Below are positions 11,036 to 22,367 of a DNA stretch of 64,000 nucleotides, in pieces. The DNA is from Coenobita brevimanus. Its lineage: Eukaryota > Arthropoda > Malacostraca > Decapoda > Coenobitidae. The position numbers were made by a program, and so were the translations under genes. The stretch spans positions 8,164,807 to 8,228,806 of the forward strand of contig CM064748.1 of the NCBI GenBank assembly GCA_032717465.1, given 5' to 3'. Positions within the stretch are counted from its first letter, which is position 1. The number at the start of each line of letters is the position of its first letter. The notes beneath the pieces were generated by a model. That model searched no databases and had not been told where the DNA came from. It was given only the letters and a program-made list of their open reading frames with translations.

Positions 11036-12908
11036 ATGGACCCCACGTCAGCCAAGACACAGACAGCTCCTGCACCGACATCATCAGCAAAAAAACCACG
11101 CCTGACCGGACCTGACTACGATCCTGAAGACTTCTTTGAATCTACCCCGGCTATGGACACAGACATCTCTCCTCGATCCTCCGACCACGACCCTGCCAAC
11201 GCCGCCGTTTCCACGGGCTCCACACATCCTCACGAAAACCCCGAAACCTCCGCCCAAGAGCCTTCCCCACCGCAAGACGACAATGAAGGCTTCACTCTTG
11301 TTAAAAAAAAACGACGACCGGCTGCCAAGACTGCCTGCCCCCTGGGACCACCAACCACCTCCCCCTCTGCTGCAAAAAGCTCACCACATCAGCCACACCC
11401 CTCATCCCCCATGCCCACAACCACCACCAAATGCAACCCCCTATCCCCACCACACAACCTCATCACAAATACCCTGCTTTCATCATCACACCAAACGAAA
11501 ATTTTTCATCCACGTATGACATTGTCACTGCCATAACCGCTGCACACCCCTCCCTCAAATTTAAAACCAGTCAGTTAAAAATCTGGACACAGCCATTGTC
11601 CCACTGGATGACGCCACCCATGATGCACTGACCACCCTTGACTCCGTGGCTGGGGAAGCAATCAGCATCCAAAAGCGGGATCCCAACCTCAGTCTACACA
11701 AATACGTACTCACTAAATACCCAACTTCTTTTTCCATGACAGCCATCCTAGATCACCCCCTCGTCGAAAACGCTGAACGCTGCCATGTCAAGGGACAAGC
11801 AACAAGGCAGGTGATAGTCTCCATGCGTGGCCCTGTTCCCCCTGTCCTCGACCTAGGAACATGGGGCAAATACCAGCTGCACCTCTACACACCAGAACCC
11901 CTACGTTGCTTCAACTGTCAACGTTATGGACACCACCAGACACGATGCTCCCGCCCGCCAACTTGTGCAATGTGCAGCGGCCGCCACGCCACCCAGGCCT
12001 GCCTTACCAAGATCAAGGCTCAGCAACCGGTCGCTGCACGCTGCCCAAATTGCGGCGGGACCCATCACGCATGGAACAAGGCCTGCCCAATCAGAAGGGA
12101 ACGTGTTCAGCTGGGGATGGAGAGGGAGGTGCGCTGGGTCCAAGGCCACCTCACGGCTCCCCTAGCACCTTCAAACACCTTCACCTGGGGCCAACGTACT
12201 GCCACCTACCGACCTCCGCCACCTCCACCCCCTCCCCAGCTGACCACCGACTTTCCCCCCATACCAACCCCCACTGTCACTCCTCAGGCAATTCCCCACC
12301 CCCCAACAAAACCACCTCACCAACCACGCACCCCACCCACACAGCCACACTGCCAACCACCTCCCGACACACGCCCAAAGCAGGACGCAAGCACACAGAC
12401 CACCTTGGAAGCCTTCACACAAACCCCACAACCAGACACCACTCTTCCCAAAGATCACTTCATCTTCAAGGCAGAACACCTAAAAAATCTAGGCCGAATG
12501 CTTTGCAACACAATGGTTTCTATGCTAGAACAGGTCCTCAATCGGCCCATAGATCCAAGCCCCCTCCGCTCTGCAATATCCTCAACGATCCAGAACTGGA
12601 TAGAACATCCCGACCCCCACACCACTGCCCCTGAAGACCTAACCCAAGCCACTCCCCCACAACAAACCTCATCACAGCCTCCTCCACCTCCTGCCACCTC
12701 AGACCCCACACATCAACCATGCCACAGACAACACAACCGTACAAAACACACACCCCGAGATGCCAGAAACCGTTCCCTCTCTACCGACAGACCCACCGAG
12801 CACAAAAAAACAATGAAAGCCCAACCCCACCAACCTCGCAAGTGCTCTGTGGAGAGAGGGAGACCCCACTCCAGGTCCCCCCTTCCTACTCCCACCCAAA
12901 CAACCTAG
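11036..12908 (+). pseudogene. ORF1 (zinc-knuckle gag-like protein), two frameshifts
   Basis: Translation begins MDPTSAKTQT at 11036 in frame 2. It passes through frame 1 near 11470-11590 (PAFIITPNENFSSTYDI, an ORF1-like segment) and enters frame 0 by about 11600. The frame-0 part holds three CCHC-type knuckles: CFNCQRYGHHQTRC, CAMCSGRHATQAC and CPNCGGTHHAWNKAC (about 11905-12090). They are followed by a Pro/Thr-rich tail. The protein would bind element RNA. The conserved region before the knuckles, the knuckles and the tail are in the expected order, so only the frame is damaged. Confidence 0.85.
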
Positions 12909-15900
12909 GGGACACCAGCAACACCGCCAACACCTCACCTCCCACCTCCCTCCGCATACTGCAGTGGAACATCCTCGGTGCCTCTGCACGCTGCTCCCTG
13001 CTAGAAGAAGTCGCACACAAAGACAATATCGACATCTTCCTCCTGCAGGAGACTCTCTTAAGCAAGCACCGCCCACTACGTATGCAGGGTTTCACCCCCT
13101 TCCTACTACCCTATGTGCATGGTGGTTCTCGAGGCTGCGCCATCCTCGTACGAAAACACATTCCTGCAGCCGCCATCAGCCCCCTTCCAGACTGTTCTGA
13201 GGCAGAGATTCAGGGAGTGGACCTCACCCTAGCACAAGGCCACCTCAAAATATATAATGTCTACCGCTCACCCACGGCCGACCTTAGACTGGGGGAGCTA
13301 CTCTCACTCTCTGCCACAGAAGTCTTTGTTGGCGGAGATTTTAATGCCCACCATTTCTGCCTTAACTCCCAAAGCCCCACAAACCCCACAGGACGCCACC
13401 TAGCTACAGTCTTGGAGGAAACTCCAACCATCACTCTCCTAAATGACGTTGACTCTCCAACACACCTACAAGGGGGCAGGCTAGACCTCTCCCTCGTGTC
13501 GTCAACGCTAGCACGTCAATCCACTTGGGAGATCCACCCCACTCTAACCTCTGACCACCATGCCATCCTCTGCACCATCCCAATCACCCCACTCCCCAGA
13601 CCTCCTGCCCCCCCCCCGGTGGAACACCAAGCACGCAGACTGGGGTCTGTTCATGAACACACTAGACGACCTCATCAATAGCGATCCCTCACAGGACCTA
13701 GAGGAACATGCTGCCCAGATCATCAGTGCCTTTCAAGCAGCAGCAGGAACGGCAATTCCCACCACCACCCCCATTAAGCGCCACCACAAAAACCACTGGT
13801 ACTACTGCCCCAGAGTCAAAGAACTCAATCATCATCTAAACAGGGCCAAAAAGATCTACAGGGCCAACCCCACCCCCGAGGCACTTAGATATCTCCAGTC
13901 AGTCATCCAGCACTCCATCGCTGAGAAAAACAGCATCAAAGAACAGAAATGGCTGGAGTGGTGTCAGTCGCTAGGAGCACATTCTAACCTTGGCTCTATA
14001 TGGAAAAAACTGAAAGCGGTCACCAGCCCCCCCTCTGCCCGACCCCCAACTCATCCAAATCCCTGCAAAGAGGCAGAAAACCTAGCAGAGACCTTCCTTG
14101 CAGACGCACTCTCCCCCACTCAACTCCCAAGCGATATCAGGCGCCGGCAGGAGGAACTCCACCAACACAGAGCCGAAATGATCCACATCAGCCAAAACAC
14201 CCCAGCCGAGTCTGATCGCCCTTTCACAACACATGAGCTGGCCCAAGCAAAGAAAAGCAGTACAGATACAGCTCCTGGCCTAGATGGAATCACTTACAGC
14301 ATGCTTTTACATGCGGGCCCAGTGGCTGAGAAGGCCTTTCTGGACCTCCTCAACCACTCTTGGACCTTAGGCCGATTGCCCTTGCAGTGGAAGCATGCTG
14401 TGATACACCCAATCCCCAAACAAAATGACCCCAATAACCCCAGACCCATCTCTCTTCTCAGCTGCCTCGGCAAAACGGCTGAGCGCATGGTGCTCCACCG
14501 CCTCCAATGCTTGCCCCCCCTCACCGCCACACTTTTGCATATACCAAAGGCAAAGGGGCCACAGAATGTCTTGGCTCCTTCCTCTGTGAACTCCGAGGAA
14601 GCAAAGGACTTGCGGTCTTCATTGACCTCGAGAAGGCCTTCGAGCTTGCATGTCCTGAGGCAATCCTGGCAACCTTGGCACACAAGGGTGTGAGGGGCCG
14701 CCTCCTTTGCTGGCTCGATGACTTCTTCCGGGATCGTGAAGCTGCTGTCCGCTTCCAAGGACACACGTCTGCTCCACACCGACATCAAAATGGCACTCCA
14801 CAAGGCAGTATCCTCAGCCCAACTCTGTTCAACACCCTTGTGGAGTGCCTCTTATGCACTGACCTAGGCCCAGGAACCCGCCTACTTTGCTACGCTGACG
14901 ACCTTGCCCTCATTATCCATCAAGGCCCCTTCTTTACACGAGTACAAAGGGCTCTCTCTAAGCTCACCACTAAATGCAGAGAACTGGGGCTAAAAATTAA
15001 CGTCAATAAAACCAAAGCTCTCCCACTGGGTATTGGGCCTCCCACAGACCAACTAAGACTCGGAAACACGTCCATTGAATATGTAACATCCCACAAATAC
15101 CTTGGAGTAACAATAGACTCCCACCTTTCCTTCAGAGGTGAAGTGACATGGCTCAGGGAGAAAACCAGAACGCGCACCTCCGCGCTCAGAGCTCTAGCAG
15201 GCAAAGGGGGAGGTGCGTCCTTCAAAGTCCTCCGTCTCTTTTATATACAAGCCATAAGGTCCATTGTTGACTACTCCGCCCCTGTCCTTCTCACCATCGA
15301 CACTGCCCAATCAAACAGACTTGAGGTCATTCAGAATGAAGCCCTGAGGATTATGACCAACTCTCCACAGTGGACCAAGCTATGCAACCTCCGCCTAGAA
15401 TGCAACTTAGAATCTCTCCACCATCGCATCCAGGCAAGAGTGACAAGCCTAGCCATCAAACTGGCCCACACAGCCTCCCCCCTTCCCTTCCTCTCACGCA
15501 TAAAAGCTGCAACCGGCCTTCACCCTGACATCCTTTCCCGGAGCTGGATGCACAGTGTTGCCCGCGTCATCCACGCCCTAAACCTTTCCGATACCATGAT
15601 GCAAGCCCCTGACTCTCCTGCCCCTCATTACCGCCCCCAAGCCCCTTGGAACCCACCCTTGTACAACCTCCTCCTCCCAGACTCGCCAAACAAAGCTAAC
15701 ACCCCCACCCAATTGCTGCGCCAAGAGGGGTTGCAACGCATTGCTTCTATCACCCCCCCTGATGCCGTCACTTATTACACGGACGGCTCTGTTACGGACA
15801 CACGAGCCGGGGCAGCCTTTGTGTGTGGCGACCACAGTCATGGCTTCCGAATCACAAACGGCGCTTCCACGCTTCAAACCAAACTTGCTGCTATTGCAGC

Positions 15901-16647
15901 AGCTTTAAAGATGCCCTCCACACCGCACCCTCCTCGACCATCATCATTCATTCTGACTCCACTGCCGCTATCCATGTCCTTAAACAGTTCTCACCCTCTG
16001 ACAACCTCGCACTAACCACTGACATCCATGCAACAGCCCAACAGATCCGAGAGGCAGGGGGATCCATCACCATCCACTGGATCCCCAGCCACGTTGGAAT
16101 AAAGGGGAATGAGAGGGCTGATACAGCAGCCAAACATGCATCAGCCCACCCCCACATTGACACAGACATACCCCCAAGCCTATCACGCATTAAACAAAAG
16201 ATCAAGCAACGAACAGCCAGACGCAACCGCATCGATCATGAGGCAGAAGTCAAACTCGGCTCTCCATCTGCTACCTGGTTTGCCCAGGCCACCAAATATA
16301 CTGAACTCATGCAGCCACTACCCAAAGACAACCGCCTCCTCACCCACATTCATCGCCTCCGGCTGGGATTTGCGTGCAAAGCTGAAATCACCACCAACAA
16401 CACCTCTCCCACAGAATGCGAACACTGTGAGGCCCCCACCTCTCAACCACTCCTTCACTACCTGCTAAACTGCCCTGCCACATCTCGCCTTCGGGTCAAA
16501 CCCCCCTACCCTAATCCCGACACACTAAGACCCGAAAATCATCCCATTACCCCATGCACGCTCCGCAAGGCAGCCGCTAATATCATCGCCACAGTACCAA
16601 CTCGCACCCTCTTAGAAGTGGCACAAGCTGCCCCACCTCCTAAATAA
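12719..16647 (+). pseudogene. ORF2: endonuclease, RT and RNase H, three frameshifts
   Basis: The frame overlaps ORF1 by about 190 bases; the endonuclease begins near 12950 with LRILQWNILG and keeps LLQET, GDFNAHH and SDHHAI. The frame then changes 2 to 0 near 13600, 0 to 2 near 14510 and 2 to 1 near 15900. The RT shows RPISLLSCLGKTAER, motif A FIDLEKAFELA, motif B NGTPQGSILSPTLF and motif C CYADDLAL. The RNase H has YTDGSV, HSDSTAAI and IPSHVGIKGNERAD, but its Glu position reads LQTKLAA where the sister copies read FQAELAA, so a catalytic Glu seems to have become Lys. A Cys/His cluster (CEHC...H...C) follows near 16420, as in related elements. Confidence 0.9.
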
Positions 16648-16851
16648 CCCCCCCCCCCAAAATCAGCAGAAGAACGCAATGCGCTGCTAAGCCCTAGGGG
16701 CACCGCAGTGACATGCCATCTTCCCAGTTACTATACAAGCCTTCCCACACAAACCGGGCTAATAGATGGCCCGGCCTGCACTAAAAGTGCAGAAAACTTT
16801 AAACGAACGAACGAACGCGTCCCCCCTCCTTAAAAAAAAAAAAAAAAAAAA
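16648..16851 (+). other. 3' UTR and poly(A) tail of the RNase H element
   Basis: The short UTR contains a clean hairpin, CTGCACT/AGTGCAG near 16777-16793, then a (GAAC)n patch, a C-rich segment and the A run 16832-16851. Confidence 0.65.
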
Positions 16852-16852
16852 A

Positions 16853-17490
16853 TGAGGTGTAACCGAGACCAATAAGTGGAATCGGCCCTCCAAATATATA
16901 AAATAAAACAAAAAGTAAATAAATAAATAAAAAGATGAGGTGTAACCGAAACCCAAAAGGGGAATCGGCCCTCCAAATATATAAAATATATATAATATAT
17001 ATAATAAAATAATAAATAAACAGATAAAAAAGATGTATGAATGTTTGTGTCAATATGAAAAAATAAAAATAAATAAATAAATAAAATAGAATAAATAAAT
17101 AAATAAATAAATAAACAACATCAGATGAAAACACAAGTGAATGCCACATTTTCACCAAACACAATACCACATATGAGGACACCTGCAAGCCATCAAGCCC
17201 TCTCTTGCACAAATAAAATATTGAGACGGGAGCAGCGAGAATCTATATATAAATAAACAAGAACATGATCAGCCACAGCAATGGGGACAGCCCCCACACT
17301 TTCTTTCTCTGACTTTCTTCACTTCCCCCACACTGTTTTCTTACTACTTCTTATCTTCTTTCTCTCGCTTTTCTATCCCAAGTTTCAGTTTCCCCATCAG
17401 ATGTGATGTCGATGTCCATGTCATGTGATGGATGTCATGTCATGTCCATGTGAGTCGCTCTCCAGCTATCGCACCGTCAACACCTCCTCC
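16853..17490 (+). repeat. Decayed copy of the H2B upstream spacer
   Basis: This segment matches 28864-29390, the DNA in front of the H2B gene. Shared landmarks, in order: TGAGGTGTAACCGAGACC, an AAATAAATA-rich stretch, AACAACATCAGATGAAAAC, GACACCTGCAAGCCATC, GGGACAGCCCCCACAC and TTTTCTATCCCAAGT. At the leader it degenerates: CAGCTATCGCACCG stands where H2B has CGCTCCCGCACCG, with (ATGTC)-type insertions before it. The TGAGGTGTAACCGA unit is present twice (16853 and 16935). No H2B coding sequence follows. It looks like the remains of another histone repeat unit. Confidence 0.75.
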
Positions 17491-17614
17491 CCACTAAGGA
17501 TAGCGAAACTCGGGAGCATCCCCCGTAGAATTCAACTCTAATTCCACCGTGAAGAGTCAACTTTACGCCCAGCTGCCGTACCTAGCTTTACTTCTCCCGG
17601 ATCGGACGCCGTCC
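17491..17614. other. Unassigned spacer
   Basis: About 120 bp between the decayed spacer and the 3' end of the - strand retroelement. I see no gene or repeat here. Confidence 0.5.
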
Positions 17615-17640
17615 TATCACGGCCTGTTGTTGTTGTTTGG

Positions 17641-17686
17641 ATATTCGTCTCAGCAGTGCTGAGACACGGGCAAACAGTGAGCCCGT
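17641..17686 (-). ncRNA. 3' twin-hairpin module, copy A
   Basis: Read on the plus strand, GTCTCAGC (17647-17654) pairs with GCTGAGAC (17658-17665), directly followed by ACGGGC (17666-17671) pairing with GCCCGT (17681-17686). ATATTCG lies just before. The same two hairpins, with different but complementary stem bases in the first, occur at 20217-20255, 22163-22206 and 33075-33114. The likely role is recognition of the element RNA by its RT; that is inference. Confidence 0.65.
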
Positions 17687-17717
17687 CAGTGGTGCACATG
17701 TAGCGCACAAGCTGTAT

Positions 17718-20183
17718 TTAACGAGGAGGGGGGTAGTCCCTAACTGTTTGTAGTAAAATTTTAAAAGGTGTTCTGGCCACAATGCCAGCAGCGTCAGTAT
17801 AATCGTTGGCCGATTGGGCAAAGCCAGCTGCGTGACGGGATCTGAGATGAGCTGTGGCAGGGCAGTGAAGTATGTAATGGATGAGAGGCGTATCCGACCT
17901 CTCTAAGCAATGAGCACACGGATCTGTTGCCGCATTTTTAATCTGCTTATAGCATGGGAATCCCATTCGTAATCTTCTAAGTCGCACTAAAAGATAGTTT
18001 GGCAGGCCTGGGAGGCACCAAAGGAGAGTATGATGTGGCTGTGACATACCAAGTCGCAGATGTGGAACCTTCAGCGACGCTTAAAAGCTGGTGCTCCTCC
18101 CGAGACAGCCTACCTATTTTTGCAGTCAAAGTGCGACGGACATGTGATGGGCCGGGGAGAAGTGGGAACGTGGATCTCTGGCAGAGAGCAGGCAGAGCGT
18201 GCAGCGACATCAGCTGTTTCGTTCCCAGTGATCCCCACATGTCCTGGGAGCCAATGAAGAGTGATAGTGGCTCCTCTCTGGACAAGGAGGGTTGCAAATG
18301 TATGGATGGCCGTTATGAGAAAGATATTGTCTTGCAGTGAGAATGAGCGCAACCTCTGCAGAGAAGAAAGGGAGTCTGTATGAACAATGATGCATTGGTA
18401 ATGATGATGGTGAGCATGTCTGCAACGCACCCAGAATTGCCGCGAGCTCTGCCTGAAATGCAGATACACCAGGGGAGAGGCGCCATGATTCAACTGTCCT
18501 TCCAAGGACGAAAGCGGACCCAGCAGAGCCATCAGGGTGGACCGACCCATCTGTAAAGTAAGTGGCCGAGCCCGGGGAGTGCAGAGCAGCCACCTGACTG
18601 AGACCCTCTTGTCGCAGGATGGCAGGGATAGAGGAGCGAGGTTTGCCTCCGTTGGAGTAAGAATGTGGAATGGAGGTGGCCTCCATGGCGGTGGGTGTTG
18701 AAACCCAGGAAATGGGGAATCAGGGCCTTGGCAGAGACAAGGCGCAACATCCAGGTTGTGGATAAGAGCCGCTGTGGTTCGGGCCCAGTCGCGTTGGGGG
18801 AGCGGCTCAGGTGGTCGTCGTAGTAGTCGTAGGAGCAGGGCAGAGACTGGCAGTTCTGGTCGGCGCTGCACTAACTGGTGAGTGATAAGCGTCACTCGTA
18901 GTGCTATTCGGTGCGCCAGTGACGGCAAACCACTCTCCATCCGTAAGTTAGTGATCCGGGTCCAACGTGGAGCACCCAGCATGATTCGTAGAGCATCATT
19001 CTGGATGACTTCCAGTGATCTGGAGATTGGCGGTGTGAGGCCAGACAAGCAGATTGCTCCATAGTCCACAAGAGAGCGGATCGCGTGGATGTAAAAAGTG
19101 CGGAGGACTGCATATGATGCCCCCAGACTCCGTCGTGAAAGGTATCGGAGGGCAGCCATGCGAGTTAAGGCACGCTCCCTCAGATATCGGACGTGGCTGC
19201 CAAAGGTGAGGCCCCGTCAAACCAGACCCCCAGATACTGGTGCGAAGTGACCACGGTGAGCTGGTGGCCTCCGAGCAGCACCGGGAAGTCAGGAGGACGG
19301 AGGCCAAAGGGCAGACATTTAGTCTTCGTGAGATTTATTTTGAGCTCCTAGCTCATTGCATTTTTCATGCAGGCAGGAGAGGGCAGAATAAGCCTGCGAA
19401 AAACAGTCCCTGCGTGTAAAAATGAGGGCTAGGTCGTCTGCATAGCACAGTAGTGTTATGCCAGGCCCATAGTCAATGGTTAAAAGCCCCTCCATCAAGA
19501 TGTTAAACAAGAGCGGGCTTAAGACACTTCCCTGAGGGGTGCCATTGTCATGATGAGAAAAAGGGGAGAGATGCCCCTGAAATCTAACCCCCGCTGATCG
19601 AGCAGTGAAAAAATCCTTGATCCAGGATAGTAACCTGCCTCCCACACCCCTGGCTGCAAGAGCAGCCAAGATAACAGTTGGGTTCGCTAGTTCAAACGCC
19701 CTCTCAAGGTCGAGGAAGACGGCCATTCCCTTTCCTCCCTCAGCTCCCCAAGGAATGATGCGAGGCAGTGGGTGGTACTCCTGCCAGGGTGAAAAGCATA
19801 AATCCTTGGGTGCAGTGGTCCCAGCCGCCAAGCAAGGCGGGCCCGCACAACCCTCTCAGCCGTCTTGGCAACACAGCTGAGGAGGGAGATGGGGCGCATG
19901 GCGGCGGGATCACGAGGTTTCGGAATCGGGTGGATAACAGCCGTCTTCCACGACCTCGGAAGACGCCCCTCCAGACCACGATAGGTTGAGCAGGTCAAGT
20001 AGACGTGCTCTACCATAATCTCCGGCATTTGCTAAGACAGAGTATGTGAGGCCGTCAAGCCCCGGCGCAGTGTCCCTCTCTGCGCTGCAGCGCTTATGGA
20101 GCTCCCCACTGGTGATCAGACAGTCAGCAGGGTCAGGCCTATCACATGCTGCCTGAATTGCTGCAGTGCGAGAGGCGGACAGC
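17718..20183 (-). pseudogene. RT/RNase H polyprotein fragment A
   Basis: Pieces in several - strand frames add up to one degraded ORF2: MRPISLLSCVAKTAER and motif A FLDLERAFELA, motif B NGTPQGSVLSPLLFN and motif C CYADDLAL (19319-20028), then the thumb region (18700-19300). The RNase H follows, with YFTDGSVHPDGSAG, FQAELAAILGAL (catalytic Glu kept), HTDSLSSL and LPGHVGITGNETAD, and last a C-terminal Cys/His segment (CAHCLERSDTPLIHYILHC, 17718-18047). The endonuclease is absent because of the 5' truncation. Several frameshifts make it non-functional. Confidence 0.88.
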
Positions 20184-20210
20184 TATCACGGCCTTGTTTG
20201 TGTTTGTGGG

Positions 20211-20255
20211 ATATTCGTCCCAGTTTCCTGGGACACGGGCAAACAGAGAGCCCGT
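20211..20255 (-). ncRNA. 3' twin-hairpin module, copy B
   Basis: On the plus strand GTCCCAG (20217-20223) pairs with CTGGGAC (20228-20234), then ACGGGC (20235-20240) with GCCCGT (20250-20255). Relative to copy A the first stem has changed on both sides and is still fully paired. Confidence 0.65.
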
Positions 20256-20286
20256 CAGAGGTGCGCACTACTTGCGCAAACTTGCT

Positions 20287-22032
20287 TTAGCGAGGCGGAG
20301 GGTAATCCCTTACCGTAGTAAGTAATATATTTAATGGAGCATAGGCGACAATGCCAGCAGCGTCCCTGAAGACATCACCAGATCGGACTAGGGCCGAGTC
20401 GAGCCCAGACCTGAGCCTGGTGGTGGCTGGGCAGTCCAGAAGATAATGAAGAAGGGGTTCATCACAGCTGGCCAAGCAATGTTCACACGGGTCTGGCTCC
20501 ATACCCACAATTTGCTTGTAGCAAAGAAACCCAAGACGCAATCTTCGAAGTCGGACTACAATAAAATTAGGTAGTCCTGGGGGGAGCAACAGGAGGGAAT
20601 ACAACGTGGCAGTGGCATACCATTTTGCAGAGCAAGAGCCCTCCGTGACCGAGAGCCGATGGTCCTCAAGGGATAGTCTTCCTATGGTGGCAGTGAGAGT
20701 GCGGATGCGGTGCGAGGGACTAGGGCGTAGTGGGAATGTGATGTCTGGGAGATCGCAAGCTGAGCGCGCAGCGTCATCAGTACGCTCGTTGCCACTAATT
20801 CCCACATGTCCCGGGGAGCCAGTGAAGGTTAATCGTTGCGCCCCTACGGACAAGAAGTGTTGCAAATGTATGAATCGCTGTTAGGAGAAAGACGTTGTCA
20901 TGCAGCGATAAGGATCGTAATCTCTGAATGGAAGAAAGAGAGTCTGTGTGGATTATGACTCGATTGCGACGATGGTGGTGAGCATGGCGCAATGCACCCA
21001 GGATGGCCGCAAGTTCCGCCTGGAAAGCAGATACGCCTGAAGAGAGTCGCCAAGCTTCCACTAGTTGCCCAGAGACAAAGGCCGCTCCAGCTGCGCCATT
21101 AGGGAAACAGAGCCATCAGTGTAGTAGATGGCTGAGTCTGGTGAGGCCAGAGCTGCCACCCTACTGAGACCCTCCTGGCGAAGGATGGCTGGAATTGAGG
21201 AGCGGGGGTTTAGCCTCCGATGGACCAATAATATTAAAAAGAGGAAGATCCCATGGCGGTGGATCAACGTATCCAGGAAAGGGAGAGTCGGGATCTTGAC
21301 AGAGGCTCGCAGCAGCTCCCAATCCATGGATGGCAGCGGCTGTGGTGCGGGCCCAGTCACGCTGAGGGGCCGGCTCGGGTGGGCGGCAGAGAAGGCGTTT
21401 TAGGAGGGCAGAGACAGGCAGGTGAGGCAGGCACTGGATTAGCTTCAGAGTGACAATTGCTGCTCGTAGGACAATGCGATAGGCCAGAGATGGAAGTCCA
21501 CCCTCCATACGCAGATTTGCAAGTCGGGTCCAGCGTGGAGCACCCAGCATAATGCGGAGGGCATCATTCTTGATGACCTCCAGAGATCTAGCGACTGGAG
21601 GAGCGAGTCCGTCAAGCAGATGGCGCTGTAATCTATTAAGGACCGGACTGCGTGTATATAAAATGTCCGTAGGACGGAGTATGATGCCCCCAAACTCCGC
21701 TTGGAAAGGTAGCGGAGAGCAGCCATGCTTGGGTGGATGCACGCTCCCTCAGGTATCGAACGTGGCAGGCAAAGTTGAGACCCGCGTCAAGCCAGACCCC
21801 AAGTACCGATGGGCAGTGACGATGGAGAGCTGATGGCCACCGAGTAGCAGTGGACAGTCTGGAGGGCGGAGCCCAAATGGTAGGCACTTGGTTTTCAAGA
21901 AGTTAATTTTTAGGCCTAACTCGGCACACTTGGCATGGAGCCGAGAAAGGGCCAAGTCTGCCTGTCTGAAGCAGTCTTTTTTCGTGTGAAATACGAGGGC
22001 AAGATCATCTGCATAACAGAGGAGGGTGACAC
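20287..22032 (-). pseudogene. RT/RNase H polyprotein fragment B
   Basis: The fragment starts at the YADD motif, continues with the thumb (LGLKINFLKTKCLPFG, 21749-21955) and a connection region, and then the RNase H: YYTDGSVSLMAQLERPL (slightly damaged), FQAELAAILGALRHAHHH, HTDSLSSIQRLRS and LPGHVGISGNERTD. It ends with CEHCLASCDEPLLHYLLDC and a stop at 20287. It is spread over several frames and is non-functional. It is close to fragment A throughout. Confidence 0.88.
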
Positions 22033-22160
22033 CATATCACGGCCGTATCTCCCGAATCGCACCCCGACCAATGGCGTTCAGAGGCACGTGATCCGGGAGA
22101 CGTGATCCAGGAGACTGCACATGCTTACTCCAACTATTCATTCCCCTTTTTGTGTGATAT

Positions 22161-22206
22161 TCTCCCCACAGCATGGTGGGGAACGGGCAAACAAAGAGCT
22201 CGTCAC
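22161..22206 (-). ncRNA. 3' twin-hairpin module, copy C
   Basis: On the plus strand TCCCCAC (22163-22169) pairs with GTGGGGA (22176-22182), then ACGGGC (22183-22188) with GCTCGT ending near 22203. The second stem has one change that is a G-U wobble on the plus strand and a mismatch on the transcript strand. The preceding GATATTC is kept. Confidence 0.6.
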
Positions 22207-22367
22207 GGGAAAAAAGCAAATAAAAGCAGACAAAATGACGGAAAAAAAAAAAAAAAAAAAGTAAAGCAGAAACGGCAGCCAGAATAAAGACGAGGCAAGG
22301 GCGGCAAACAGGCAAGGGGCAACTGCAGAGGATGGAAGTGGGCAGTGACTGATGGAAGGCAGCAGGA

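Larger units (their letters stand above)
11007..16851 (+). mobile_element. Non-LTR retrotransposon with RNase H (I/R1-like), near full length
   Basis: This element has ORF1 with three zinc knuckles, an overlapping ORF2 with endonuclease, RT and RNase H, a short 3' UTR and a poly(A) tail at 16832-16851. RNase H after RT separates it from the Jockey-like copies and points to the I/R1 side of the tree; the exact clade is not decided. Both ORFs contain frameshifts. The 5' limit is uncertain. Its proteins are related to the - strand fragments at 17615-22032 (NGTPQGS, CYADDLAL, YTDGSV), but its 3' end is different. Confidence 0.85.
17615..20183 (-). mobile_element. RT/RNase H non-LTR element A, 5'-truncated
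   Basis: On the - strand this copy begins inside the RT domain, near the segment DTAPGLDGLTYS, and runs through RT and RNase H to a short 3' UTR. The 3' UTR ends at GGCCGTGATA (plus strand TATCACGGCC from 17615) without a poly(A) tail. Its upstream end abuts the 3' end of element B directly. 5' truncation is typical of target-primed reverse transcription. It is related to the element at 11007-16851 but has a different 3' end. Confidence 0.85.
20184..22032 (-). mobile_element. RT/RNase H non-LTR element B, 5'-truncated
   Basis: This second copy of the same family on the - strand starts right at the RT active site (LCYADDLAL) and ends at GGCCGTGATA (plus TATCACGGCC from 20184), again without poly(A). 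Its truncated 5' end abuts the 3' end of the CSD element at 22033. It lies head to tail with copy A. Confidence 0.85.

Noticed and set aside
16853..16900. tRNA-derived SINE head in TGAGGTGTAACCGAGACC
   Set aside because: I could not find A and B boxes at the right spacing or a cloverleaf; kept only as a repeat.
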